Both the position numbers and the translations under genes were made by a program. This document shows positions 7,942-18,100 of a stretch of 64,000 nt of DNA, piece after piece (the first letter of the stretch is position 1; the number at the start of each line of letters is the position of its first letter). The notes beneath the pieces are model-generated. The model was given only the letters and a program-made list of their open reading frames with translations. It was not told the origin of the DNA and searched no databases. Where the stretch lies: positions 62,001 through 126,000 of the forward strand of contig CAVWKW010000001.1 of the NCBI GenBank assembly GCA_963755705.1, given 5' to 3'. The DNA comes from JBARDN01 sp963755705. Its GTDB lineage: Bacteria > Desulfobacterota > Binatia > Binatales > Binataceae.

Positions 7942-9033
7942 TTAGATATCCTCAAGCTCTTCGGTTTCGTCCAAAGAGGCTTGTGTTATCACTCCGCAAC
8001 GCCGCAGCTTGGCCGCAAAAGTCGTGCGCTTGAGACCGAGTAGCTTTGCGGCCGCCTGCTTGTTGCCGCCGGTCTGCTTCAGCGCCTCGTTGATCAATCT
8101 ACCTTCCAATTCCCGTACCAGAGCGGGAAGATTGACGCCGCCATGGGCCAGCGATTCCGGAATCGCTGGCAGTTCCGGACGCACCTTCGAGAGCATCGCG
8201 GGCGGCACGATACCGACGTCGATCACCGGCCCGTCGCACAAGATCGCCAACCGCTCGACCAGATTCTCGAGCTCCCGTACATTGCCAGGCCAATCATAGG
8301 ACCACAGATGAACCATCGCCTCGCGGCTCACGCTCAATTCGCGGCCCGGAGTGCGCGCGCGAATTCGCTCGAGAAAGTGTTCGATCAAAAGCGGGATATC
8401 GGCGCGGCGCTCGCGCAGAGGCGCGATAACAATCGGGACCACCTGGAGCCGGTAGAAGAGATCCTCGCGGAACGCGCCCCGTTTGACCGCGCCCGCAAGA
8501 TCGCTGTTGCTGGCGGCGATCAGGCGCGCGTCGATTCGGATTCCGCGGTCAGAACCGACGGGGCGCACAATTCCGTCTTCAAGCACGCGCAGCAGCTTGG
8601 CTTGCAGCGCGATCGGCATCTCGCCGATCTCGTCCAGGAAGATCGTGCCGCCGTCGGCGCTGCTGAATAATCCGTGGCGCGAGCCTGCCGCGCCGGTGAA
8701 GGCACCGCGCTCATGCCCGAACATCTCGGACTCGAGCAGATCGTGCGGAATCGCCGCGCAGTTAACCGGCACGAAAGCGCGCGCTCGGCGTAACGCTCGC
8801 GCATGAATCGCCTGCGCGACCACTTCTTTGCCGGTACCGCTTTCACCAGTAATCAGCACTGTCGCATCGGTGGGCGCCACCCGCTCGACCAGCGCACGCA
8901 GCTTTACAATCGTCGGATGCGATCCGATCAGCACGTGCTCGAGCGACGGCGTCTGTCCCTGCTCGGCTATGTTGGCTCGTGAAGCCACCCCTTTTCCTTC
9001 TGGCGCCGGCGTGAGCCGGCCGTCATCGATCAC
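7942..9033 (-). CDS. Sigma-54-dependent AAA+ transcriptional activator without receiver domain
   Basis: NtrC-type activator. Walker A is GESGTGKE, the sigma-54 contact loop is GAFTGA, Walker B is GGTIFLDEIGEM, and the R-finger region is FREDLFYRL. A Fis-type helix-turn-helix closes the protein (GGNKQAAAKLLGLKRTTFAAKL). The N-terminal region is only 30-60 residues, so no receiver, GAF or PAS sensor is present. The reading frame stays open to a GTG at 9120 that overlaps the upstream stop, but that extension looks non-coding. GTG at 9033 or 8988 are more plausible starts. It activates RpoN promoters; targets are unknown. Confidence 0.92.
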   Translation of the reverse strand: MIDDGRLTPAPEGKGVASRANIAEQGQTPSLEHVLIGSHPTIVKLRALVERVAPTDATVLITGESGTGKEVVAQAIHARALRRARAFVPVNCAAIPHDLLESEMFGHERGAFTGAAGSRHGLFSSADGGTIFLDEIGEMPIALQAKLLRVLEDGIVRPVGSDRGIRIDARLIAASNSDLAGAVKRGAFREDLFYRLQVVPIVIAPLRERRADIPLLIEHFLERIRARTPGRELSVSREAMVHLWSYDWPGNVRELENLVERLAILCDGPVIDVGIVPPAMLSKVRPELPAIPESLAHGGVNLPALVRELEGRLINEALKQTGGNKQAAAKLLGLKRTTFAAKLRRCGVITQASLDETEELEDI

Positions 9034-9116
9034 GGAAGAAATTCTGTCACGCCCGGAGCATAGTTGACAAGCAGTTAACAATCGACGCGAAGCGAAGCGC
9101 GCGAGAGCGCGCGGTG

Positions 9117-9617
9117 TCACGGCTTGGCGATTTCCTGACGATAGGTCGCCGCCTGCCCCGGTCCTTCTGCAACTGAAATCTCGAGCGTGGTAGCGTCGCT
9201 GAGTGCGCCATGCGTAGCGAGCGCATCGTGCAGTTCGTTCCAGATATATCGCGCAAGCTCCTCGGCCGAGCTGTGCACGATCGGCGCAAGGAAAACGTCG
9301 GCGGCGGGAAACGTGAATTCATCGCGTTCGTAGATAACGCGAATCTGTCCGCCCGGCAGCCGATCGATCTTCAGGCAATCACTCTTTTCCGGGATGATCG
9401 TATGCTCGTCGAGGCGATCGAGAATTTCCTTGGTCAGTTTTTTGATCAGGCCGAAATCGATCACGTAGCCGGTTCCCAGAAGCCGCCCCTCGACCCGCAC
9501 ACCGACCTGGTAATTGTGGCCGTGCAGTGGCTCGCGAAAACCCGGATAGGCGATAAAATGCGCGGCCGAGAACTTCAGGTTTTCCTTTGCGACGTGAATC
9601 GAAAACTGGGTCGGCAT
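9117..9617 (-). CDS. PTPS-III-like 6-pyruvoyl/6-carboxy-tetrahydropterin synthase homologue
   Basis: 166 residues of the PTPS/QueD family. The zinc ligands are the His in KFSAAHF and the two His of LHGHNY. The usual catalytic Cys before the HGH motif is absent. Instead the sequence is REPLHGHNY, the ExxHGH pattern of PTPS-III, which in several bacteria and Plasmodium converts dihydroneopterin triphosphate to the folate precursor in place of FolB. LDEHTIIP supplies the Asp/His pair. Part of a tight minus-strand series: 9 bp after the upstream gene and possibly overlapping the sigma-54 gene. Folate rather than queuosine is the favoured pathway. Confidence 0.85.
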   Translation of the reverse strand: MPTQFSIHVAKENLKFSAAHFIAYPGFREPLHGHNYQVGVRVEGRLLGTGYVIDFGLIKKLTKEILDRLDEHTIIPEKSDCLKIDRLPGGQIRVIYERDEFTFPAADVFLAPIVHSSAEELARYIWNELHDALATHGALSDATTLEISVAEGPGQAATYRQEIAKP

Positions 9618-9626
9618 GGTCGAGTC

Positions 9627-10544
9627 TTATCCGACCCGCGCGCGGTTGAGAAGCGCGAGAATCGGCGCAAGCGACGGGTCCGTTCCCGCTGCGCCGAACC
9701 GCTCCTGATACTCGCGCGCTCCTAGCGCGGTCGCGGCGGCGAAACGCTCGCGCTCGCCGGCGGCTACGACGCGCAGGCACTCCTCAAGCTCACGCGCACC
9801 CTCCGAACCGGTGTCGAACTCCTGCATCAGGTCGTCAACCGCAAGTCCATGCAGGCCGCCCATCAGGCATTCCGCGTAGTAGCCAATCTGGCCTGCGCGA
9901 TCGATTTCGAGCGAAGTGATCGCAAGCGCCGCGTCGAGCGAATGCATCCGATCGATTCCGAATTCGCGCCGGCGCGAGACTACCGCGTCGTCGCCGCTGC
10001 CCTCGAAGCCCGAGCCGATCGCGACAATCGCGATGCGCCCGTCCCGGATCGGAACTGGATGAAATACGTAGCCGGGCGACGTGTAGCCAACCAATTCGCG
10101 CAGTGCACGGCGGTACTCGAGCAGATCGAAGCGCGTTTCTTGGGCGGTGCGCATCAGGAAATCACCGAGCCGCGCACCTGCGTCGTCCGCAAGCCCGATC
10201 AGGCGCTCGAACATGGCGGGATCGTATTCCTCGCGCCGTGCGATCATCGCGGCCGAGCTGCGCTCGAAGGTCAAGAGGAGCCCGCCGAATTCGCCTGCGA
10301 CGCCTGGGCCGCGGCCGCTACGCGCAGTGATCGAAACGGCGCGATCGACAGGCTCAATATCCATCGCAAGGTAGCTGCCGTGACTCGAAGGTTTCGCAAG
10401 GCCACGCCGCGCGTTGGCGATCAGCACTGGCTCAGCATCGATAGCCAACAGGCGGCTTGCTCCTCTGCGCCGCTCGGCCATCAGACCGTAACCGCTCATC
10501 AGCGATCCGTAGCCGAGTACGACCAGCCGCGCGTTGAGTTCCAC
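9627..10544 (-). CDS. Hypothetical protein with GYGSL motif (gamma-glutamylcyclotransferase-like N-terminus)
   Basis: 305 residues; GTG start directly abutting the stop of the selenoprotein gene, so probably co-translated. The N-terminal VVLGYGSLMSGYG resembles the substrate loop (YGSL/YGSN) of gamma-glutamylcyclotransferase and ChaC folds. The next segment (FGGLLLTFERSSAAMIARREEYDP) fits that fold's second half loosely. The C-terminal 130 residues (around FGIDRMHSLDAALAITSLE) are not recognised. If it does act on gamma-glutamyl thiols, that would fit the neighbouring thiol-redox selenoprotein, but this is inference. Confidence 0.5.
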   Translation of the reverse strand: MELNARLVVLGYGSLMSGYGLMAERRRGASRLLAIDAEPVLIANARRGLAKPSSHGSYLAMDIEPVDRAVSITARSGRGPGVAGEFGGLLLTFERSSAAMIARREEYDPAMFERLIGLADDAGARLGDFLMRTAQETRFDLLEYRRALRELVGYTSPGYVFHPVPIRDGRIAIVAIGSGFEGSGDDAVVSRRREFGIDRMHSLDAALAITSLEIDRAGQIGYYAECLMGGLHGLAVDDLMQEFDTGSEGARELEECLRVVAAGERERFAAATALGAREYQERFGAAGTDPSLAPILALLNRARVG

Positions 10545-11660
10545 TCAGATATCTTCGACCGGCGGATAATATTTTTTAGCGCCGAGATCGTCCACCGCGT
10601 TCCAGAATTCGGGGCCCGACGCGCTCATCGGATTGGTCGGGTCCGTAAGCGACATTGCCTGCCGCTTATAATTCCAACTCTCCGGCCGCAACGCGCGCGC
10701 GATTGCGAAATATTTCTGCGCCGCATCCGGAAAGCCGCATTCGTGCAGATATTCGCCGAGCCGGAAATTCGCCGCCGCGCGCACGTCGTCGTCACCGGGC
10801 GTATGCATCCGGCGCAGGACTTCGGCTTCGCTGAGCGCGAACCTGCTCGCGGGCCCGTTGCTGACCCAATCCCGGATTGCGTTTTGATAGGCCAGCCGCT
10901 TGGCCTGCATCTCCTTCATCGACGCTTCGGGCATCGTGAAGGTCTTGCGGTCGAGGGTGCGAAACGCATCGGTCGAGCCAGCCGCCTCGCTCGGCCGCAC
11001 AATACGTCCGCGTTCATCGATCCACACCGCAGTCGGTACGTTCACCATGTCGTAGAGTTCCGCGACAATATGGCGCATGTCGATCACGCACGGATAAGTT
11101 GGTTTCGCGGCGGTAATCCACGGTTCGACCGCGGTCTTTCCGGCGCTGTCGAATGCCACCGCGATCGGAACAAACCCTTTTGGCCCCAGTTCTTCGTACA
11201 TCGCCTGCCACACGGGCAGGTCCATTCGGCATCCTCACCATGAAGCCCAGGAGACCAGCAGAACCTTCTTGCCCCGATATTCCGACAGCGAATGCATCCG
11301 TCCCGCGAGGTCCGGCAGTGAGAAATCCAGCGCGTCGAGCGACTTGAGCGTGCGCGCGCGCTCGGCCGCAGCCTCTCCGACGCACCACGCGTGATGCTCT
11401 TCGTCGGCCACCATCGGCTGTCCGAGCAACTTCGCAATCGCGGTAAGGTTGTAGCGATCGCCAGCCTCGAAGTCGCCGACACGCGCGGGCGGCACTGGAA
11501 CGCAGACCTCGCCTTTGCAGAACCCCTCGGGCTTGAAGGTCCACCCCGTCGTGCGCTCCAGATCGTCGGCGCGAAGCCATAGCTCTGCGCCGCGAACTTC
11601 GGCCGGAATACCGGTCGTTACTTGTTCGCCATAGATCAGACTGATTGGAGTTTCGGGCAT
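10545..11660 (-). CDS. TlpA/redoxin-like protein with in-frame UGA, candidate selenoprotein
   Basis: One continuous frame of 371 residues interrupted only by TGA at 11235-11237 (codon 142). Before it is an N-terminal domain, then the redoxin segment LDFSLPDLAGRMHSLSEYRG and KKVLLVSWASW. After it are GCRMDLPVWQAMYEEL, PIAVAFDS and NVPTAVWIDERGRIV, the rest of a thioredoxin fold. The UGA falls where TlpA-type proteins carry the first active-site Cys, giving WASW-U-G-C. A hairpin fitting the bacterial SECIS rules follows. Homology on both sides argues against a random pseudogene. The C-terminal 130 residues hold a TPR-like helical stretch. No signal peptide is seen. Confidence 0.72.
11204..11234 (-). 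promoter_or_regulatory. Candidate bacterial SECIS element
   Basis: On the minus strand, 14 bases after the UGA comes CCTGCC-CGTGT-GGCAGG: a perfect 6-bp stem (11215-11220 with 11204-11209) and a 5-base loop with G as its second base. The loop begins 20 bases after the UGA. This matches published bacterial SECIS criteria (short apical loop with G in its first two positions, roughly 16-37 nt from the UGA). Visible by eye only; no folding was run. Confidence 0.55.
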
Positions 11661-11719
11661 AGATGCTCTCCCGGACGCGCTATCGCGCCGCGATTATCCT
11701 AGCGCCTGCGCCACAGCGG

Positions 11720-14700
11720 TCATATCCAGAGTATCACGCCGGTTGCGGGTTTTCCGGTCGCCGCGCGGATTGCGCGCAGATAAATTGCGATCTGTGCGCG
11801 ATACTCGGGAAGTCGCGCCGACAAGTCGGCGTCGGTTTTGAAATCGACGATCGTCCAGCTCGTTGCTGCTCCGGTTTCGGTGCGAAACGCCAGGTCTGCG
11901 ATTCCTTCGGCCGTGGTGCCATCGTCGAGCGTCGCGAGGACGGGATATTCGCGGCGGATCTCGGTTGCGCTGGCTGCCGCGCGAATCACCGCCGAGCCGA
12001 GCGCGCTCGCGACCGCTTCTGCCGCGGTCTCTGCGTCGTCGGTGTCCGCACCGACCATCCGCGCAACGCTCGATACGACGCGTTCGATCTCCTGGCGCGG
12101 CGCGTCGAAGCGGATTCGCAGCATCGTCTCGTGTACCAGGATACCGAAGAGTTTTAGACGCGCCCGCGATCGGTCGCGCGCAATCTCCTCTATACGAATC
12201 TCGCCGCGACCGGCGTCAGCGTCATGAGGCATCACGCCAGACTCCGACGCCGCGGTCACACTGACTACTTTGATCGTCGGCACGGCGCCGTGCGCGAGCG
12301 ACGCGGCCCGAGCCTCGCTCCACGCGCGATGCGCCTCATCGCCGCGTTTCGAGATCTCCCCGCTCTGGTCGGCTTCGAGCAGCACGCTCTGGCGCAGTCC
12401 CATCGCTTCTTTCACGTCGAGGACAAGCCTGGATGGATCCCACCATACGACGCGATGCGCCCCCGCCTGCGCGCGATACGATCCCGGCGCGACCGAGCGT
12501 GTCGGCGCGGGCGCTCGCGAGGGCCGTACGCGCACCGAGTCTTCGCCGAACTCGGGGCATCCCGCGGGTTTTCGGCTAAGCGGTGCTCGGCGATACTTTT
12601 GTTCCGGATAGATGACGGGATTGAGCCGCGCGAGCCATCCATCATAAGCGCCGTCGCCCAGGGTGGGCACGATCAGCAGGTCGCGCGCACGTGTCGTCGC
12701 GACGTAGAGCAGGCGAATCGCCTCTTCGACGTCGCGGCGATGCTCTTCCTCCTGATCCTCGAGCAGTTCGCGCGGAGCGCATCCTGCTATTTGCAGCGCT
12801 GCGAGTCCGCGCTCCGGATCGATATAACGGGTGGGCTCGCCGCGGGTTTCGTTGCAGGTCAGGTCGGCCAGGATCACGACCGGAAATTCGAGTCCCTTCG
12901 CTCGATGCACCGTCATGATGCGGACGCCTTCGGTTCCTTCTTCGGCCAGCGGCGTCTCGCTCGCCTCGTCGCGTTCGGCGCGCGCTTCGAGTTCATCGAC
13001 GAAGCCGCGAAACGAGGTCGGCCGGTTGCGCGCCTCGTAGCGACGCGCCTGATCCATCAGGCGCATGATATTGGCAAGCGCCTGATCGCCCGTCGGCCAG
13101 ATGGCGACGCCCGCATGCGCGCGCGTTTGCGCGAGCGCGCGCGCCAGCGTCTGCGCGATAGGCCGGCGGTTGCGCTCGCGATGCAGCTCCAGGATCATCG
13201 CGCGTGCCCCGAGCACTGGGCGCAGCCTGCCATCCGCGTCGTCGGGCGGGTTCGGCCACAGGCTGAAGCCGCCGGCCGCCTCTCGATATTCGAGCAGCAG
13301 ATCGTCGCCGAGCGAAAAAAACGCGCCGCGAAGAGTCGCGAACACCGCCAGCTCGTCGTCGGGGCGCTCGATTGCCGCGAGCAGGTTGCGCACCGAGGTT
13401 ACTTCTTCGCGATCGTTGAACGAGCCGCCCTTCACCAGCACGTGCGGCAGATGCCGCGCCTCGAGCGCGCGCAGATACGGTCGCGTTACGTCGCGTCCAT
13501 ACGAGTTCAGGCGGCGAAATAAAATACAAATGTGGCGCGGCGCGATCGCTACGCGGCGCTCCGGCGCCTCGCGCTCGGTCACGGTCCATCCGCTTTCCTT
13601 CACCATCCATTTCGCGAACGCCGCAATCGCGTCGGGCAGCGATTCCTCGATCCTCCAATCCGTCACGCGGCCAAAGTCGCCGTACGGATCCGGCACCGGC
13701 AGCGCGACGATCGAGGGTTGCGCGTCCGGGTCCAGCCGCGTCGATACCAGCGGCGCGTATCCCGGCTGAGTCGGCGAGTCGGCCGGCATCAGCGGCGCGA
13801 ACGCCGCGTTGATCATCGCATGGAGCTCGGGCGTCGCGCGGAAACTCACCGTCAGATACAGGATGCGCGCACCCTTGCTCACGAGGCTGCGCTTGACCTC
13901 CTGGTAGAGCGCGACATCGGCGCGGCGAAAACGGTAGATCGATTGCTTGGGGTCGCCCACGATAAACAGCTTGCCAGGAATCGGGCGCGCCGCGCGCCAA
14001 TCGTGGGTAGCGGGATCATCGGCGGCGAGCAGCAGCAGAATTTCGGCTTGCAGTGGATCGGTATCCTGAAACTCGTCGATAAAAATATGCGTGAAGCGGT
14101 TCTGCAGCTCGGCGCGCACGGCCGCGTTGTCACGCACCAGGTCGCGCGCGACCAGCAGCAGATCGAGAAAGTCCAGTTGCCCCTCGCGCCGCTTGATCTC
14201 GTCGTAGATCTCGACGATCGGCCATAGCTCTTCGCGCAAGAGCGGGGAAAGATTAGCCCCCGCGTCGCGGCGCATCCGTGCAAGCCGCACGCGCAGCTCT
14301 CCGCGGCGGCGAAAGATTTCCTCGCGCTCGATTCCTCCCATGCCTGCGCCGAAACCCTTCCAATCCCAGCGCCTGCCGCCGCCGAGCGTCAGCAGCACCG
14401 CCTCGAGCGCGTCGTAATCGCGCCCGCGAACCGCCTCCAGCCGCATCGCTTCGAGCACAGGACGCGCAATTTCTTCGAGGCTCTTCGCGAGCCAGTCTCC
14501 CGGCTCGCCGTCGCGGGCGAGATTCGCGAGCGCGGCGATCTCGGCAACGATCGCGTCGATCTCCTGGTCGCGTGCGAACGCTTGCGGCGCCCACCTGGCG
14601 GTGAAATCGCGCCACGCGAGCAGCTCCTCGGCGGCGCGGCGCGCGATCGCGCGCGGTCCGTCCCGGCTGACTGACTCGCGGCGGCGCAGCAACCGGCGCA

Positions 14701-15181
14701 TCCCCTCGCCCGGATTCGCGAGCGCGCCTTCGAACCAGCGCGAGAACGCCAGCTCGAGGATCGCGTCGGCGGTGTCCTCGGCTGCGACTTCGAACATCGG
14801 ATCGACGCGTGCCTGCACCGGCCGCTCACGCAGAAGGTCGGCGCAAAAGGAATGGATCGTCCCGATACTCGCCTGCTCGAGCTCGCGCAGCGCGGCGCTT
14901 AGCCGCTCGCGCGGCTCTTTGCCGAGCGAGCGGTCATTGCGCGCTCGCTCGATCTCGGCGCGCAGCCTGAGCTTCAGCTCGCCTGCGGCTTTTTCGGTAA
15001 ACGTCACCGCGGCGATACGCGCAAGTGTGCCCCGTCCCGACGCGATCACCGCGACTATTCTGCTGACCAGCGCCGTGGTCTTGCCTGTTCCTGCCGCCGC
15101 CTCGACCACCAGCGTGGCGTCGAGTTCGCGCGCGATAGCGTCGCGCGCGTCCTGGTCGGCGACGGTGTCGTTCGTGCTCAT
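11720..15181 (-). CDS. addA: AddA-type helicase-nuclease (UvrD/RecB family)
   Basis: About 1153 residues from the ATG at 15181, which overlaps the addB stop (ATGA). Helicase motifs in order: Walker A EAAAGTGKTTALV, Walker B FIDEFQDTDPLQ, motif III VGDPKQSIYRFRRAD, motif V TVHRAKGLEFPVV, motif VI LLYVATTRARDLL. The C-terminus has the RecB-type nuclease: GIADLAFR, the catalytic IVDFKTD, then the Q and Y of YRAQIAIYLRA. With AddB it would process double-strand ends for RecA loading. AddAB versus another UvrD/PD-(D/E)XK pair cannot be fully separated here. Confidence 0.88.
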   Translation of the reverse strand: MSTNDTVADQDARDAIARELDATLVVEAAAGTGKTTALVSRIVAVIASGRGTLARIAAVTFTEKAAGELKLRLRAEIERARNDRSLGKEPRERLSAALRELEQASIGTIHSFCADLLRERPVQARVDPMFEVAAEDTADAILELAFSRWFEGALANPGEGMRRLLRRRESVSRDGPRAIARRAAEELLAWRDFTARWAPQAFARDQEIDAIVAEIAALANLARDGEPGDWLAKSLEEIARPVLEAMRLEAVRGRDYDALEAVLLTLGGGRRWDWKGFGAGMGGIEREEIFRRRGELRVRLARMRRDAGANLSPLLREELWPIVEIYDEIKRREGQLDFLDLLLVARDLVRDNAAVRAELQNRFTHIFIDEFQDTDPLQAEILLLLAADDPATHDWRAARPIPGKLFIVGDPKQSIYRFRRADVALYQEVKRSLVSKGARILYLTVSFRATPELHAMINAAFAPLMPADSPTQPGYAPLVSTRLDPDAQPSIVALPVPDPYGDFGRVTDWRIEESLPDAIAAFAKWMVKESGWTVTEREAPERRVAIAPRHICILFRRLNSYGRDVTRPYLRALEARHLPHVLVKGGSFNDREEVTSVRNLLAAIERPDDELAVFATLRGAFFSLGDDLLLEYREAAGGFSLWPNPPDDADGRLRPVLGARAMILELHRERNRRPIAQTLARALAQTRAHAGVAIWPTGDQALANIMRLMDQARRYEARNRPTSFRGFVDELEARAERDEASETPLAEEGTEGVRIMTVHRAKGLEFPVVILADLTCNETRGEPTRYIDPERGLAALQIAGCAPRELLEDQEEEHRRDVEEAIRLLYVATTRARDLLIVPTLGDGAYDGWLARLNPVIYPEQKYRRAPLSRKPAGCPEFGEDSVRVRPSRAPAPTRSVAPGSYRAQAGAHRVVWWDPSRLVLDVKEAMGLRQSVLLEADQSGEISKRGDEAHRAWSEARAASLAHGAVPTIKVVSVTAASESGVMPHDADAGRGEIRIEEIARDRSRARLKLFGILVHETMLRIRFDAPRQEIERVVSSVARMVGADTDDAETAAEAVASALGSAVIRAAASATEIRREYPVLATLDDGTTAEGIADLAFRTETGAATSWTIVDFKTDADLSARLPEYRAQIAIYLRAIRAATGKPATGVILWI

Positions 15182-18100
15182 TTCATTTTGCGCAGACGCG
15201 CCAGCGCTTCGAGCCGCGCGTGCGGCTTGACGTCTTTGACCCGGCGCTCTTCGTACGGACCGCACACGCGCCGGTAATCGCACCATTGGCACTCGCGCTC
15301 GGCCGGCGCGGCGGGAAGAAAACCGTCGCTCAGGGCCTGGCCGACTATCGCCGCGAACTCCGCCTCGGCCGCACGCGCAGCCTCATCAACCGCGACAACC
15401 CGTTCCTCGTATCCGCCCGCCGCCGTGCAGTAATAGAGCCTGCCGACCCCGATCGATTCGCCCAGCACGCGCTCGGCCGCAAGCGCGTAGAGAACCGGCT
15501 GAAGATATTTTCCGCCGCCGATTACGAAATCATTCGCGGCGCGGACCCGGCCGGTTTTGTGATCGGTGACGCGCAGACGTCCGTCGGGCGCGCGTTCGAT
15601 TAAATCGATCGACCCGCGCAGCTTAAGCCCGCCGTCGAGCGCGCTCGGCTCACGCGAGCTTGCGGGGTCCGCCTGCGCGCGATCGGCGAGCCCGAACGCG
15701 AGCTCGAAGCGTTCGGGACGCCAGCGTTCGGGATCCTCGGCCGCGCGCCGCAGCCATTCGCGCAGGTCGGCGCGGATCGATTCGATTCCGTCGAGCCATA
15801 CGCGCTCGATCGCGGGCGCAAGCTCCTCACGCCACTTTGTCGCTACTTCGTCGAGCGTTTCGTCGAGCAGCGCGCTTGCCGCCTCCAACGTCAGTGGCGC
15901 TACCGGCAGCGCATCGGCAGCCCGCAATCGGGAAAGAATTTCGTACTGCACTTCGGCGAACAGGCCGCCGCGCGTCAGCGGATCGATCACCTCGATCGCG
16001 ACCGCTTCGTCACGCGGTTCGAGCCGATGAATCGCCTGCAGGAAAAATCGGTACGGACACTCGGCGAAATGCTGCAGCGAGGTGGGCGAGTACGATCGCG
16101 CGGCAAGCTGATGCCGTCCCAGCGCAGCAAGCGCCGCCGGCTCCGGATCGACCAAGCCGTCCGCCGTGGTCCAGCGCCGAAGCCATCTGCGCGCGCGCGT
16201 GCGCAGCGCGCGCCCGAGATACTCGTTCGCGCCGAGCAGATAATGCGCGGCGCCGCGTGTGCTTTCCGGATCGCGGCCGGCAAGTTTTTCCAAAACCGCG
16301 AGATCGAATTCCGCGTCGTCGATCGCTTCCGCGGGATCCGCCGGCCCGGGCCAGCTCGGGCTGGCCGCAGAAGGCGCGGACGCGCGGCGCGCCAGCTCGT
16401 CGAAGCCGGGCAGCCGTCCTTCGGCGGCGCGCAGGACTTCAAGTGCGTAGAACGACGGCACACGCGGCCGGCCCTGGTCCAAATCGACCCGCGGATAGGA
16501 GAACATCACGCGCTTCTCAGCCGCTCCCACTGCGATTCTGAGCGCCAGCCGCTCACTCCCGACGCGATCTTCGTTGCGGATCAGATCCGCGCCCAGCGCC
16601 GCGCGCGACCCATCGAGCAGGATCGGATCCTCGGTCACTTTCTGCGGAAAAATTCGCTCCGCCAGCCCCGGAACGATCACGACCTCAAACGACATCGCGC
16701 GCGCGCGATGCGGCGACGCGACAAACACCGCTCCATAGCGGCGCGGCGCAGGCGGATCCTCGAGCTTCGCCAGCCGCTCGGCCAGAACGTGGCGCACCTC
16801 GTCGAGACCGACCGGCCCGACCGGCGCCATCGCATCCAATTCGCCAAGCGCCGCCTCGATCTCGGCGCGATCGCGAATCGCCGCCGCGGCGATCGCGCGG
16901 ATCCTCGCTACCCATTCACCCCACAGCGCGCGCTTCGGCAGCGCCGCAAGTATCGCGATATGCGGGAGCGCGGTCTCCCGCAGATGCCGCAGGTCGGCGA
17001 TCTTATGCTCGAGCGCCGCGGCCTGCGCGGTGTCGTCGTCGAGTTCGGCGCGCCGCCGCGCCAGCTCGCGCTCCAATCCGTCCAGCCGCCGCGCCCAGCG
17101 CGCAGCGCTACCGATCACGGCCGCATCGACGATTATCTGCTCCCATCGTCGCGGCGCGCGCGCGCGGTCTTCAGCCACCGGCGCCTCCGTCGAGGTTGCA
17201 GGATCACGCAGATCGCGGCCGAGCGAGCTCGCGAACAGCTCACTATCGAGCGCGATCTCGCGCGACGCTTCAGCCTGCGCGCGGCTGGGTATCTGCGCGA
17301 GCGAAAGGTATTCGGAATAGCGGCGGGCCGAAAGATTCTCGGCCGCGCAGGCAAGCAGCGCGAGCAGCGCACGCCCTCCCGGACGCGGACGCCGGGCGCC
17401 AAGCGCAAAATAGGCGGGGATATCGGCGCGGTCGAGTGCCTCCTGCAGGCACGGCAGGTAGCGCACCGGGTCATGCAGGAGAATCGCGATTCGATCGAAG
17501 CGCACGCCCGCGCGAGCCTCGTGATGGATTCGCCGCGCAATCTCGACGCACTCGTGCATCTCGCCCGGCGCTGAGTTTATGGTGACGGTTTCATCAAGAT
17601 CGCGAGCGGAAGGAGTCAGGTCGCCAAACAGATGGTCCTGCATCCGCGTGAGCGAGGTTGCCTCGCCGACGTTATTCGCGAAGGCGGACCGGACCGCAAC
17701 GCCGAGCGATTCGCTGAGCATCCGCGCCGTTCGTTCGTCGCCTGCGGGAACGGTCGCGAAAAAACTTGGTGCGCGCGCGGCGAGCGCCGCGGCCAACGCA
17801 CCCTCGCGCCGGGTTTCCAGCGGCAAATCGAGTAACAGCGTAGCGATCGCCGCGAAGCGCGGCAGCGCATCGGCGCCTACTGCCTCGGCAGCGAGCGCCA
17901 GGATCATCGCACGATCGGCGAGCTTCGCGTCCGCCAGCTCAGCTTCGAACCGCAGGAGCATCGCACCCAGCTCCGCGCCGGAATCGCCCTGCCCCGCGAG
18001 CTCGTCGGCCGAAACATCGCCCAGGCGCAGTTCCTCGAGCGTGCGGGCAAGCGCGTTGGCAAATCCCGGTTGATCGATAACCGGTGCGAAGTACTGAAGC

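Noticed and set aside
9849..11243. Long plus-strand open frame opposite the selenoprotein and GYGSL genes
   Set aside because: A shadow frame created by high GC. The minus strand holds redoxin motifs and tight operon spacing.
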